A DNA stretch of 64,000 nucleotides from Thiohalobacter thiocyanaticus (GTDB taxonomy: Bacteria; Pseudomonadota; Gammaproteobacteria; Thiohalobacterales; Thiohalobacteraceae), in assembly GCF_002356355.1 (NCBI RefSeq), contig NZ_AP018052.1, forward strand, positions 2,294,001-2,358,000, in the 5' to 3' direction. How positions within the stretch are numbered: the stretch's first letter is position 1; every line of letters starts with the position of its first letter. The position numbers and the translations under genes were made by a program. Of this stretch, positions 54,791 through 63,332 are shown piece after piece. Under the pieces are notes generated by a model, which saw only the letters and a list, made by a program, of their open reading frames with translations, was not told the DNA's origin and ran no database searches.

Positions 54791-57142
54791 TCATGCAGAT
54801 TCATCCGGTTTAAACAGCTCCTGCTCGAGCTCTTCGATGGCGTGGTCAAAGCTGTTCTTGCCGCCAAAGACGTCATTGATAATTTCCACTGGGGTGCCTA
54901 TGTCACTGAACGGTTTCAGTTTCAGCACCTTGGCACTTTCCAGGGTGCTGATGCCCTCATCAGCGTACTTGTCCAGCAGCGCGGTGAGCACGGCGCGGAC
55001 CTGCTCGCCGTATTTGGTGAAGTAGTTGCGCTTTTTGACCTTGTTGGCCCGCTCCTTCCGCGTGAGTGGTGGCTGATCATAAGCGATATGGCAAATGAGA
55101 TCGAAGTCGCCATAGTCCTTGCCAATTTCAGCGGCGAGATTATCCAGTACGATCCCGTGCTCTTCCAGCTCGTCGAGGATGGCCTGTTTTTTCTTCGCGC
55201 TATGCCAGCGGTTGAGGAACTCGTCTAGCGAGGCGTATTCCGACTGGATTTGCTTGCGGCTAAAGTCCTTGTAGGACTCGGTGATCAAATTGCCGTCCGG
55301 GCCAATGTATTCAATACGCTCGGAGATGATGCGGGCATCGACGCCGCTGACGCGAACCTTGTAGGTGCCGGGTTCTTCTTCGATGCCGCCTCCCTCGTCA
55401 TCACCCTCCTCTGGCGGCGGGTCCGGTGGTACGGGATCGTCGTCATCGCCGGGTTCATAGACCACGGCCGCCTCGCCATCGAAGTCCGGGTCGCGGAACA
55501 GTTGGGTGGCCTTCTTGAAGTCCATGATGGTGAAGAACCACTTGTTGTTGTCTTCGTCGATGCGGGTGCCACGGCCGATGATCTGCTTGAAGATAGTCAT
55601 CGAGGTGATGGTCTTGTCCAGCACGATGAGCTTGCACGTCCTGGCATCGACGCCGGTGGTGAGCAGCTCCGAGGTGGTGGCGATGACGGGAAACCTGCTT
55701 TCGGGGTCGATAAAGTTATCCAGCTCGGCCTTGCCCTCGACGCTGTCCCCGGTGATGCGCATGACGTACTTGGGGTTTTCGATGGCGATTTGGCCTGCGG
55801 CATTGACGATGGCGGCTCGCATGCGTTCGGCATGGTCGATGTCTTCGCAGAAGACGATAGTCTTGGCATAGGGATCGGTGGCGTTGAGATATTTCATGAC
55901 TCGTTTGGCGACCAGCTTGGTACGCTGGTTCAGGACCAGGATACGGTCCATGTCTTTCTGATTGTATTCACGTTCGTCAATTGCCTGGCCCAGGTCGTCC
56001 ACCATACCGGGCGGGGGCGTCCAGCCGAGGACGTCCTTGTCGATGTCGATGCGCACGACCTTGTACGGCGCGAGGAAGCCATCCTCGATGCCCTGCTTGA
56101 GGCTGTAGGTGTATACCGGCTCGCCGAAATAGGTGCTACTGGAGACGTATTTGGTCTCCTTGGGGGTAGCGGTCAGGCCGACTTGAATTGAATCAGAAAA
56201 ATACTCAAGGATTTCCCGCCAGGCGGAATCATCCGCCGCACTGCCACGGTGACATTCATCGATGACGATCATATCGAAGAAGTCACGTGAAATATTCTTG
56301 AAAATCTTGTCTTCCTCGTCCGGCCCGGTGATCGCCTGATACAGGCCAAGGTAGACTTCATAGGACGGGTCGATCTTGCGGTTTTTGATCTTGGTCATCA
56401 CTGCGCCAAAGGGCCTGAAGTCGTTGACCAGAGTCTGATCGACGAGGATGTTGCGGTCGGCGAGGAACAGGACGCGTTTAACTTTCCTGGCTTTCCATAG
56501 CCGCCAGATGATCTGGAAGGTCGTGTAGGTCTTGCCGGTGCCGGTGGCCATAACAAGCAACACGCGCCTTTTACCACTGGCCACCGCCTCGATCGTGCGG
56601 TTGATTGCCTCCACCTGGTAATAACGTGGTCCTTTGCCCGACATGTCTTCATGGTAGGGCTGAACGACCAGCGGCTCGGCCTGATCGTCAATACCGCGAA
56701 AGGTCTTGTACCTTTGCCAGAGGGCATCCGGCGTGGGGAAAGCCTCAAGGGGCAACTCGGTTTCGATCTCTTCGCCTGGCGCGGGTACCTTGTTGTGCAC
56801 GGCGAAGGCATCGCCATTGGAGCTGAAGGCGCTGGGGACTTCCAGGATCTCAGCATAGCCCAATGCCTGCTGCATACCCTGGCTGACGGTATGGTTGTTG
56901 TCTTTGGCTTCCACCACGGCGATGGGAATACCCGGCTCCCAGGAGAGCACATAGTCAGCGAATTTTTTCTTCTTCTTGTTACGTGAGGACATGTTGCCCC
57001 GGACGATGACCGGGCCCGGCGTCAGGGTGACTTCGCGCCGAATCTGTCTGACAGGTTCCCAGCCCGCATCCTTTATGGCCGGGGAGATGAACAGGTCGCA
57101 GATATCGGTCTCACTGAGAGATTTTTTTTCTTTATTATCCAT
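54791..57142 (-). CDS. hsdR: Type I restriction endonuclease subunit HsdR
   Basis: 783 residues. The N-terminal nuclease has the PD-D/EXK core ADYVLSWEPGIPIAVVEAK (D63, E78, K80). The translocase has Walker A ATGTGKT (about 200) and DECH box (about 294), with helicase motifs through about 560 (GRGTRIDEDN). The C-terminal HsdM-binding helical part follows an acidic linker (DDDDPVPPDPPPEEGDDEGG). Size and domain order match the EcoEI-type R subunits. First structural gene of the restriction operon, 34 bases after the Xre regulator. Confidence 0.95.
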   Translation of the reverse strand: MDNKEKKSLSETDICDLFISPAIKDAGWEPVRQIRREVTLTPGPVIVRGNMSSRNKKKKKFADYVLSWEPGIPIAVVEAKDNNHTVSQGMQQALGYAEILEVPSAFSSNGDAFAVHNKVPAPGEEIETELPLEAFPTPDALWQRYKTFRGIDDQAEPLVVQPYHEDMSGKGPRYYQVEAINRTIEAVASGKRRVLLVMATGTGKTYTTFQIIWRLWKARKVKRVLFLADRNILVDQTLVNDFRPFGAVMTKIKNRKIDPSYEVYLGLYQAITGPDEEDKIFKNISRDFFDMIVIDECHRGSAADDSAWREILEYFSDSIQVGLTATPKETKYVSSSTYFGEPVYTYSLKQGIEDGFLAPYKVVRIDIDKDVLGWTPPPGMVDDLGQAIDEREYNQKDMDRILVLNQRTKLVAKRVMKYLNATDPYAKTIVFCEDIDHAERMRAAIVNAAGQIAIENPKYVMRITGDSVEGKAELDNFIDPESRFPVIATTSELLTTGVDARTCKLIVLDKTITSMTIFKQIIGRGTRIDEDNNKWFFTIMDFKKATQLFRDPDFDGEAAVVYEPGDDDDPVPPDPPPEEGDDEGGGIEEEPGTYKVRVSGVDARIISERIEYIGPDGNLITESYKDFSRKQIQSEYASLDEFLNRWHSAKKKQAILDELEEHGIVLDNLAAEIGKDYGDFDLICHIAYDQPPLTRKERANKVKKRNYFTKYGEQVRAVLTALLDKYADEGISTLESAKVLKLKPFSDIGTPVEIINDVFGGKNSFDHAIEELEQELFKPDESA

Positions 57143-57176
57143 TTATATCGCTTTCTGGGAGTCGATAGCGGGCTAT

Positions 57177-57398
57177 TTAATGTGGTCCGGGCTGATCTCC
57201 GGTCACGAGCTCAAATAATTCACCCACTTCGCAGTCAAACAGGTGGCACAATTTCTCCACCGCATCCAGTTCTACCCGCTGGGCGGTTTCGTTGTAGAGG
57301 CGCGTGACAGTGCTCCTGTTGAGCCCGGTTTGGCGGGCGACGTCCATTATTTTCATTTTACGCTCCCCCATCATACGGGAGAGATGGCAGCGGATCAT
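57177..57398 (-). CDS. Xre-family regulator of the restriction operon
   Basis: 73 residues from the ATG at 57398 (MIRCHLSRMMGERKMKIMDV), one helix-turn-helix (MDVARQTGLNRSTVTRLYNE). It is the first gene of the leftward hsdR-hsdM-hsdS-DRT operon and likely works as a controller protein, delaying or tuning restriction. A 15-bp dyad lies 28 bases upstream. Confidence 0.88.
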   Translation of the reverse strand: MIRCHLSRMMGERKMKIMDVARQTGLNRSTVTRLYNETAQRVELDAVEKLCHLFDCEVGELFELVTGDQPGPH

Positions 57399-57426
57399 TT
57401 GACTCTGCGCTCCTGAAAAGCAGGAT

Positions 57427-57441
57427 GTTATACAGAATAAC
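57427..57441. promoter_or_regulatory. Dyad upstream of the Xre regulator
   Basis: GTTAT-acaga-ATAAC, 5-bp arms. Candidate autoregulatory operator for the Xre protein. Confidence 0.4.
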
Positions 57442-57600
57442 ATTACTTGCTATTGGGCTAAAGGGGCAATAAAAGCTGTCCCCACAGATGGCAGGCAATA
57501 GGTTCAGCGTTCAGGCAGTTGCGTTAAGTTCGCTGTGGCATTCAAAATAAACCAGAGGGGCGCTCCGCCACGAGGATGCATAAGTAACCTATTGGTCATA

Positions 57601-57654
57601 TTGACAAAAACACCAATCCCCCCTAAAGTTCACATAGAGAACAAATAGAGAACA
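57601..57654 (+). promoter_or_regulatory. Promoter and direct-repeat operator for the DUF5131/TcmP pair
   Basis: TTGACA (57601-57606) and TAAAGT (57623-57628) are 16 bases apart. Downstream, ATAGAGAACA is repeated at 57634-57643 and 57645-57654, an 11-base period that puts both copies on one DNA face. This suits a regulator bound over the transcription start. Confidence 0.5.
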
Positions 57655-57672
57655 TAACAGATAGGCCTTTCT

Positions 57673-58407
57673 ATGAGCCGGATTGAATGGACAGAACGAA
57701 CTTGGAACCCAGTAACCGGCTGCACCAAGATTTCGCCAGGCTGCAAATATTGTTATGCAGAGACAATGTCACGGCGGCTTCAGGCCATGGGAACACCGGG
57801 CTATGAGGATGGCTTTAAGCTATCCACTCACCGCCATAGGCTAGAAGAACCGCGAAAAAGAAAAAAACCGACAATTTATTTTGTAAATTCAATGAGTGAC
57901 CTTTTTCATCAGCAGGTCCCCCACGATTTTATTGAAGATGTTTTCAAGGTCATCTCAGATTGCCCGCAACATAATTTCCAGATCCTTACCAAGCGCCCCG
58001 AACGAATGGCTCGTTTCTTTAAACACCGGAATGTTCCTGATAACTGCTGGCTTGGCACAAGTGTAGAAAATCAAAAGCATGGGCTGCCCAGAATTGATAT
58101 ATTACGTTCTGTTAGCGCAAAAATCCGATTCCTATCAATTGAACCCCTGCTAGAGGATTTAGGCTCACTTAACCTGAGGGGAATCCACTGGGTCATTGTT
58201 GGAGGAGAGTCAGGACCCAAGTCGAGGCCGATGAAAGAGGAATGGGTAGAAAGGATCCGCAGGCAATGCCATTCCCAAAAGGTATCCTTTTTCTTTAAGC
58301 AATGGGGCGGATGGGGTGCCGATGGAATCAAGAGAGCCAAGAGCAAAAATGGTAGAACGCTCCACGGTAAGACATGGGATGAAATGCCAGACATACCAAG
58401 AAAATAG
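57673..58407 (+). CDS. DUF5131 (phage Gp37/Gp68-type) three-cysteine protein
   Basis: 244 residues. The N-terminal SRIEWTERTWNPVTGCTKIS and PGCKYCYAE have three cysteines (C17, C24, C27; C-x6-C-x2-C), similar to a radical-SAM cluster site but with unusual spacing. Further conserved stretches are FLLTKRP-like FQILTKRPERM, WLGTSVENQ, FLSIEPLLEDLG, IHWVIVGGESGP and FFFKQWGGW. The family occurs in phages and mobile elements beside a TcmP protein, as here. The biochemical role is not established; a radical-SAM-like enzyme is one possibility. Confidence 0.9.
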   Translation: MSRIEWTERTWNPVTGCTKISPGCKYCYAETMSRRLQAMGTPGYEDGFKLSTHRHRLEEPRKRKKPTIYFVNSMSDLFHQQVPHDFIEDVFKVISDCPQHNFQILTKRPERMARFFKHRNVPDNCWLGTSVENQKHGLPRIDILRSVSAKIRFLSIEPLLEDLGSLNLRGIHWVIVGGESGPKSRPMKEEWVERIRRQCHSQKVSFFFKQWGGWGADGIKRAKSKNGRTLHGKTWDEMPDIPRK

Positions 58408-58437
58408 CCAATAACACCAATAACAAAGGACCAGAAA

Positions 58438-59712
58438 ATGCCGAGAGCACACTATAATTTCACCCCAAACGGCCCCTTACCGGAAATTCATCAGCACAGT
58501 ACCGCCAAACATGAAGTCCTCCGCTCGTACCTTAGCGCTTATTTCCGAACTCTTGCACCCTCGCATCAGCAAGAAGAACTCAAACTGACAATTGTCGACG
58601 GTTTCGCCGGTGGCGGCCTTTATACACATTCGCTAACACGTGAGATCGTATACGGCTCTCCATTTGTTTTCCTTGGAGCTGCAAAAGAGGCGGATTTCCT
58701 GCTCAATAAAGATCGCCACAAACCGCTCAGGATGAATATCGACTTCTTTTTTATAGAAAAGGACAAAGGCGCATTCTCTCTTTTGGAGAACACACTAAAA
58801 CACGAGGGGTACAAGGATAGGATTGATAAAGATATAAAACTTATCAACGGCTCCTTTGCAGAACAAGTCAAACCTGTCACCGAATTCATTCGCAAGAAGA
58901 ACCCAAAAAATGGTCGATCAATATTTCTTCTTGACCAATACGGCTATACCGATGTTCCTACATCGCTTATCAGAAACATACTGAAGACATTACCTTCTGC
59001 CGAAATCATCCTTACTTTCAATGTCGACTCTTTTATCAATTATGCCTCAGACAACCCCGTAACAAAGAATTTACTCGAAAAAGCTGAGATTCCTGACGCC
59101 CTGAAAGGGCGCTCAATAGACGACATCAAGAGCAAAGAGAAGGATTTCCGACTTTACATCCAAAGCTGCTTACATCAACAGCTAGTCCAATCATGCGGAG
59201 CCAGATACTACACAACATTTTTTATTAGAACAGAAGGCCATGGGGTATATTGGCTTGTCCACCTCTCACAACACCACCGAGCTAGAGATGTAATGACTAC
59301 TGTCCATTGGTCAGTAAATAATCACTTTATACATTATGGAGGCCCTGGTTTAGACATGTATCATGTGCTCGGCTATGACCCGGCATCAGACAGCAGCATC
59401 TCTAATCAGCTCGAGCTTGGATTCTGTTTCGATGACCCAGCACAGGATAGATCGATAGCCATGCTCATGGAACAAATCCCGCATCATGTCTTTTCCCATG
59501 ATGAAGGAATTTCCTTTGGTGAACTTTTCGCCACAACGTGCAACTCTTCACCCGCAGACAGCACAAGATACAAACAAGCTATTGCATCATTGGCAGAGCT
59601 GAAAGAAATTGAAATCTTTTCTCCCGAAGGAAATAGGAGACTAAAATCAACAACAATTAAAGACGGCGACAGACTTATACCATCAAGGCAATTAACGCTC
59701 TTGCTTGGCTAA
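58438..59712 (+). CDS. tcmP: Three-Cys-motif partner protein TcmP
   Basis: 424 residues. HSTAKHEVLRSYLSAYFRTL and TIVDGFAGGGLY (D54-G60) are hallmarks. The DGFAGGG stretch looks like SAM-binding motif I, and FLLDQYGYTDVP may be its partner, so a methyltransferase-like fold is likely. The 30-base gap to the DUF5131 gene and shared orientation make them one operon. It is divergent from the Xre-hsd operon in a defence island. Function not established; a defence or DNA-modification role is inference. Confidence 0.9.
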   Translation: MPRAHYNFTPNGPLPEIHQHSTAKHEVLRSYLSAYFRTLAPSHQQEELKLTIVDGFAGGGLYTHSLTREIVYGSPFVFLGAAKEADFLLNKDRHKPLRMNIDFFFIEKDKGAFSLLENTLKHEGYKDRIDKDIKLINGSFAEQVKPVTEFIRKKNPKNGRSIFLLDQYGYTDVPTSLIRNILKTLPSAEIILTFNVDSFINYASDNPVTKNLLEKAEIPDALKGRSIDDIKSKEKDFRLYIQSCLHQQLVQSCGARYYTTFFIRTEGHGVYWLVHLSQHHRARDVMTTVHWSVNNHFIHYGGPGLDMYHVLGYDPASDSSISNQLELGFCFDDPAQDRSIAMLMEQIPHHVFSHDEGISFGELFATTCNSSPADSTRYKQAIASLAELKEIEIFSPEGNRRLKSTTIKDGDRLIPSRQLTLLLG

Positions 59713-59960
59713 AAATAGTTTATAGAGTGCTGACACCTTACCAGAGTATGTAATATCCGATAATATCATCGGGATAGCTAGGCTATCCTCACGCCCCTTT
59801 TGCACGCAGGCACCAGCGACAACCGCAATCCCGGCCACGGTTCTATTGCGACATGGGGGGCGCGAGGAACATACCCTGTAGTAATCCGCAACCTTCCAGC
59901 ACGGCACTTATACGATTGCGTAGCGATTCGAGAAAAGCGCCTGCTCAGCGGACCACACCC

Positions 59961-60425
59961 TTACTGCAACTTTTTGACGGGCATCATCTCGTCTAATTCC
60001 ATGAGAAATACTTTTTTCGACAGTTCCTCTGCAAGGACATTTATCTCATAGGTAATGCTCGCATGGAATTTCCTCAATAAATACTCACTGCGCAACATAT
60101 TGGGATCAAATCCATATCCCGACACTCCATCCGATTCGATTTCAAACCGGATATCCATGTCGCCACGAAACAGGTAAAGTCCCCGCATACTGATGTACTT
60201 TATGAGCATCTCCACTTCATCTTCAGGTATATGCCGCTTAACCAATTCCCCCAAATTATAAATCGCCCCAAAAAAGCCGAAAATATATGGGATACCGTCT
60301 TGGTGCATATCCCAATCAACCCATATATCGCTGGGATCATACCCTAGACGTGCCAGCTCTCTTTCGACGAGCGACTGATGTAGTTCTTTTACCTGAATTG
60401 AAAATTCAGTGTCATCACAGTTCAT
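59961..60425 (-). CDS. Hypothetical protein, about 154 residues
   Basis: MNCDDTEFSIQVKELHQSLV; acidic, with aromatic clusters (IWVDWDMHQDGIPYIFGFFG) and a helical C-terminus (EYLLRKFHASITYEINVLAE). No family recognised. Codon pattern is typical of coding sequence. The 22-bp dyad at 60566 is upstream. The gap to tcmP (59713-59960) holds no gene I can support, only short palindromes such as ATAGCTAGGCTAT. Confidence 0.65.
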   Translation of the reverse strand: MNCDDTEFSIQVKELHQSLVERELARLGYDPSDIWVDWDMHQDGIPYIFGFFGAIYNLGELVKRHIPEDEVEMLIKYISMRGLYLFRGDMDIRFEIESDGVSGYGFDPNMLRSEYLLRKFHASITYEINVLAEELSKKVFLMELDEMMPVKKLQ

Positions 60426-60565
60426 ACTGTTTCTCCTATTCGTTAGTTAGTGGTATATGGTATAGGTACAATCGAACCGAAACATGACACACATTTAGAT
60501 CTTTTTTCCTTGAGAGTAATCTGATGATCGATTGTGTTGAGTTTTGCAATACGATTGCCTTGACA

Positions 60566-60587
60566 ATACGTATTACATATTACGTAT
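60566..60587. promoter_or_regulatory. 22-bp dyad upstream of the 154-residue gene
   Basis: ATACGTA-TTACATAT-TACGTAT, perfect 7-bp arms. A candidate operator, possibly for the neighbouring KfrA-like protein. Confidence 0.5.
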
Positions 60588-60609
60588 CGATATAAACCCC
60601 ATGCGAATC

Positions 60610-61188
60610 TCAGGAAGACTCTTCGAGGTCACTTGAAGTCACTTCTCGACTTACTTTGGACATTAGGGTTTCCACTGCATGCGTGTGACTGTCGAGTCTC
60701 CCAAACAGCGACTCGTTGATATGCTTGAGGCTTGTGTTTTCTGCCTCCAGAGCAGCACGCACCTGTTCGGCCGATCGGAGTTGCACAGAGAGCTGATCCA
60801 GGGCAGTCTGCATTTGATCAACATGATCCTGCTGCTTGTCAAAGGCCGCGCTCAACGCCTCCAGCTCCTTCTCGGCGGCTTCCACTCGACCTTGGGCTGC
60901 CTGACGGATCGCCTCAATATCCGCGCGTGCGAGTTCCTGCGCCCGAGTCCAAAGGCTTGTTACGCTCTGCTCCATGGCCTGCGTTAGCTCGGAGGGAATT
61001 TGGCGAGGTGGGCCCTGCACTTCGGCTCGCCCCTCACGCAGAGTACGTAGATGAGCACCTATCGTTGTTAAGGACCCGGTATCTCCAAGGGCCTGACGTA
61101 CAGCCAGCTGCGTAACAGCCTCGCCTCTTCTTTCCAATTCCGATACTGCGGATTTAACATCATCGAGTTTGATTCCTGATCTCGGCAT
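60610..61188 (-). CDS. KfrA-like DNA-binding coiled-coil protein
   Basis: 192 residues from the ATG at 61188 (upstream codons cross a 17-bp dyad). The N-terminal domain (about 1-60, MPRSGIKLDDVKSAVSELER, TIGAHLRTLR) matches the KfrA DNA-binding domain. The rest (about 80-190) is a long coiled coil (VEAAEKELEALSAAFDKQQD). KfrA proteins are plasmid or integrative-element regulators that bind iterons or their own promoter, so this marks the start of a mobile-element segment. It is probably autorepressed at 61223. Confidence 0.85.
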   Translation of the reverse strand: MPRSGIKLDDVKSAVSELERRGEAVTQLAVRQALGDTGSLTTIGAHLRTLREGRAEVQGPPRQIPSELTQAMEQSVTSLWTRAQELARADIEAIRQAAQGRVEAAEKELEALSAAFDKQQDHVDQMQTALDQLSVQLRSAEQVRAALEAENTSLKHINESLFGRLDSHTHAVETLMSKVSREVTSSDLEESS

Positions 61189-61222
61189 GGTCGATCTCTT
61201 CTCGTTACGTAAAGGGTTTACT

Positions 61223-61239
61223 CCGATGGTAACCATCGG
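61223..61239. promoter_or_regulatory. Perfect 17-bp dyad before the KfrA-like gene
   Basis: CCGATGGT-A-ACCATCGG, 35 bases upstream of the KfrA start. Candidate autorepression operator. Confidence 0.55.
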
Positions 61240-61280
61240 GGTAAGGGGTATAGGGGAAAAATCTGCATGAAGTGACATAT

Positions 61281-61982
61281 TCAGGTATCACTCATCCCCC
61301 GACACCAATCGCTTAGCAGCACCGTGCTGTCCGGGAGCCGGTCTACGTATCCGAGCTTGGGTGCCAGCATCAACGCATCAGCGTTTCCGTGACGGCGGCG
61401 CCATTCGCTGCGTGCCAGGGCGATCAGTTTGCCCACTTGGTCACGGACACCCGAATATCCTGGGGTACGGTACAGGGAGCGTACCGCCCGGTTAATCTCT
61501 GTTGACACAGATCTTCGACTAGCCTGGATGATGCGCTCGCGCCACTGGCTGTAGCATTCGCGGGTCATACGCCAACTCCAGACTGCGCCACCGCCTTTGT
61601 CACGTCTACGAGTACGACGGATGAGTTCATAGTCATCGCCGACCCGCACCCGTCCTCGGGCATTCCGGGCATGCCTGAGTCGTTCCAGCCCATGTACCGC
61701 CCCCTCCCCCTCTGTTGCGAGAAGCCACCAGAGCAGCTGCGTAGGCGCCTCGGAGTTGACCAGAATAAACAACCTCGCGTTGGCTTGCCCCTTACGGCGG
61801 GCGTACGCCCTTTGATTCGCATTTCGGTGAACGGAGTAGCACTGCGCGAACTTCTCTGCCAGGCGCGGCGCTTTGTGTGCGGGGACGACACCGGCAGTGT
61901 GCCGCACATAACCCCGGCACACGGCGTCGAGGAGGCGCTGCATCACAATCGACTTGTGAAGGTAAATCTGAGGGTCATACAT
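61281..61982 (-). CDS. Uncharacterised integrative-element-type protein
   Basis: 233 residues from the ATG at 61982 (MYDPQIYLHKSIVMQRLLDA). It is rich in Arg and aromatic residues: RAYARRKGQANARLFILVNS, TQLLWWLLATEGEGAVHGLE, GGGAVWSWRMTRECYSQWRE and VRDQVGKLIALARSEWRRRH. I recall proteins of this look in integrative conjugative elements, where they have no known function, but I cannot confirm a family here. It lies between the KfrA-like gene and the structured RNA region. Confidence 0.7.
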   Translation of the reverse strand: MYDPQIYLHKSIVMQRLLDAVCRGYVRHTAGVVPAHKAPRLAEKFAQCYSVHRNANQRAYARRKGQANARLFILVNSEAPTQLLWWLLATEGEGAVHGLERLRHARNARGRVRVGDDYELIRRTRRRDKGGGAVWSWRMTRECYSQWRERIIQASRRSVSTEINRAVRSLYRTPGYSGVRDQVGKLIALARSEWRRRHGNADALMLAPKLGYVDRLPDSTVLLSDWCRGMSDT

Positions 61983-62091
61983 ACCAATCTCTCCGTCATG
62001 GGACTGGTACATATAGGAATCAGGGAGGCGCATCGAGGATGTAATGTTGAGCGCAGGTGGTACATCAGCGCTAAGTTATTGATGCAAAAAC

Positions 62092-62171
62092 TTCTTATGA
62101 ATTCATCGGGGATGAATTCATAAGAAACTACAGGAGATTCCAATGTAGGGGTCTCATGGGACCCCTACATT
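62092..62171. repeat. Two perfect hairpins before the large RNA candidate
   Basis: A 16-bp palindrome arm TTCTTATGAATTCATC with a 3-base loop (62092-62126), then a 12-bp stem AATGTAGGGGTC/GACCCCTACATT with a 6-base loop (62142-62171). Both are perfect. Either could be a terminator for leftward or rightward transcription, an origin-like structure or an att site. Confidence 0.7.
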
Positions 62172-62280
62172 CGCTATTAATAGACAGGACACTGGTATGT
62201 GGACGTCGCACGACGCACACAAACCGGGGGCCGGGCTCACCACCACATGGGGGCCTCACCAGCCCCCGACACCACTGTCT

Positions 62281-63218
62281 CTGACGCGAGAGCGTCGCGG
62301 TCAGCTTAACCAACTGACCAGGCCTGGACCTACCGATCCCGGCCGAACGTACGCCGTAGCGCAGTGCGGGTAATTCCGCTCGCTGCGCTGCAACGGGCGC
62401 TCAGGGCTGCAATGCCCTGTTCGACCCAATCCGCACCTTTGGTGAGATTGGGCGACGCGGAAACGGACCAATGGCGGATGGACGAATGTTCCTGAAACCG
62501 GCGGAATCCTGCCGCAGACGAAGTGGGCTGAAAATCCCCACCGAGGGGTGCTCGAAAGGGTACAACTCGGTCCCGACTGGTAGGCTGCACGCACTGTTCG
62601 AAAGGCAGTGAGGCCGTTAGGGGAAACCTGGAACGGCTGGTACCACCTGGGGCAACCTGGGTGGATCGCTGAATAGCTCAAGCCAGTAACGGCGGCCGCA
62701 GAGGTCGCTGTCGGGTAAGAGGACGATGCCAGTGCCAGCCCTGTAGTGGCTGGATGACTGAAACCGGAAGTGTTCATGCCGGTAAGGGAGGCGCTTTGGA
62801 ATCTCTGCCCCCCGAAAACCGACAGGCCAGGTGGAAAACACCACGTCATGAACATGAGGTGCTGGCTAGAAATCGACGTTTGTGTGCTAACGCGGGAAGG
62901 CCTACGGAACGACGAACCACGGGTGGTACTGTGGGAGTTCTACGGCCGGGAGCGAGTGTGAGTAGACAATAAACCTCATAGGCGATTCAGTCGAAGCCGT
63001 GAGGGAGGCAAAGCCAGTCGGGAGTGGTATCCCGGTGTCGAAAACACTCAGCGTACGTGAAAAGAGACTGGGGGTGGAACCCCATGTGGTGTGTGAGCGC
63101 GTTCTAGCTGAACGGATGGTGCCGCAGATCTGGAACGTATGTCGGGGTGGTACCCGGCATCTCAACAATTGTGTTCAACCGTAGCGTGGAAAGGAGGACA
63201 AACTGCACGTGGCTATTT
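62281..63218 (+). ncRNA. Candidate large structured non-coding RNA, about 940 nt
   Basis: No frame here has coding character, but hairpins follow one another throughout. Examples: GACGC-GAGA-GCGTC (62283-62296), GGTCAG/CTGACC, CAGGGC/GCCCTG (62402-62419), CCCAATC-CACC/GGTG-GATTGGG (62425-62452), CCAGCC/GGCTGG (62735-62753), ACCGG/CCGGT near 62763, GTGT-CGAAA-ACAC (63035-63047), GGGG/CCCC (63072-63084). Several loops are GNRA or CGAAA type only on the plus strand, which sets the direction. It ends near a T6 run (63213-63218) after a GTAGCGTG...CACGTGGCTAT hairpin, and a strong terminator follows. Size suits the ornate large RNAs of phages and mobile elements (GOLLD, ROOL), but I cannot assign a class. 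Confidence 0.55.
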
Positions 63219-63244
63219 TTTGATTTGGGTTTGGCCAGCCCATT

Positions 63245-63268
63245 CTCCCCACCCGTTTGGGTGGGGAG
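63245..63268 (+). terminator. Strong terminator hairpin after the RNA candidate
   Basis: CTCCCCACCC-GTTT-GGGTGGGGAG, 10-bp stem, followed by TTCTTACAATTT. It separates the RNA region from the convergent repressor gene. Confidence 0.7.
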
Positions 63269-63332
63269 TTCTTACAATTTGTCGGATCGAGCGTCCGTAT
63301 GGATGGATGGGCAATAAGACTAGCTCTTCCCT

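Noticed and set aside
59692-59907. Small minus-strand gene after tcmP
   Set aside because: It overlaps the tcmP end, has no ribosome site and no family features.
62301-62855. 185-codon minus-strand frame
   Set aside because: It lies opposite the structured RNA region, has no ribosome site, and its composition (Ser, Arg, Pro, Cys-rich) is typical of non-coding translation.
62281-63218. Group II intron
   Set aside because: No GTGCG-type 5' end in the right place, no domain V-like 34-base hairpin, and no intron-encoded reverse transcriptase. The DRT gene 11 kb away is of another class.
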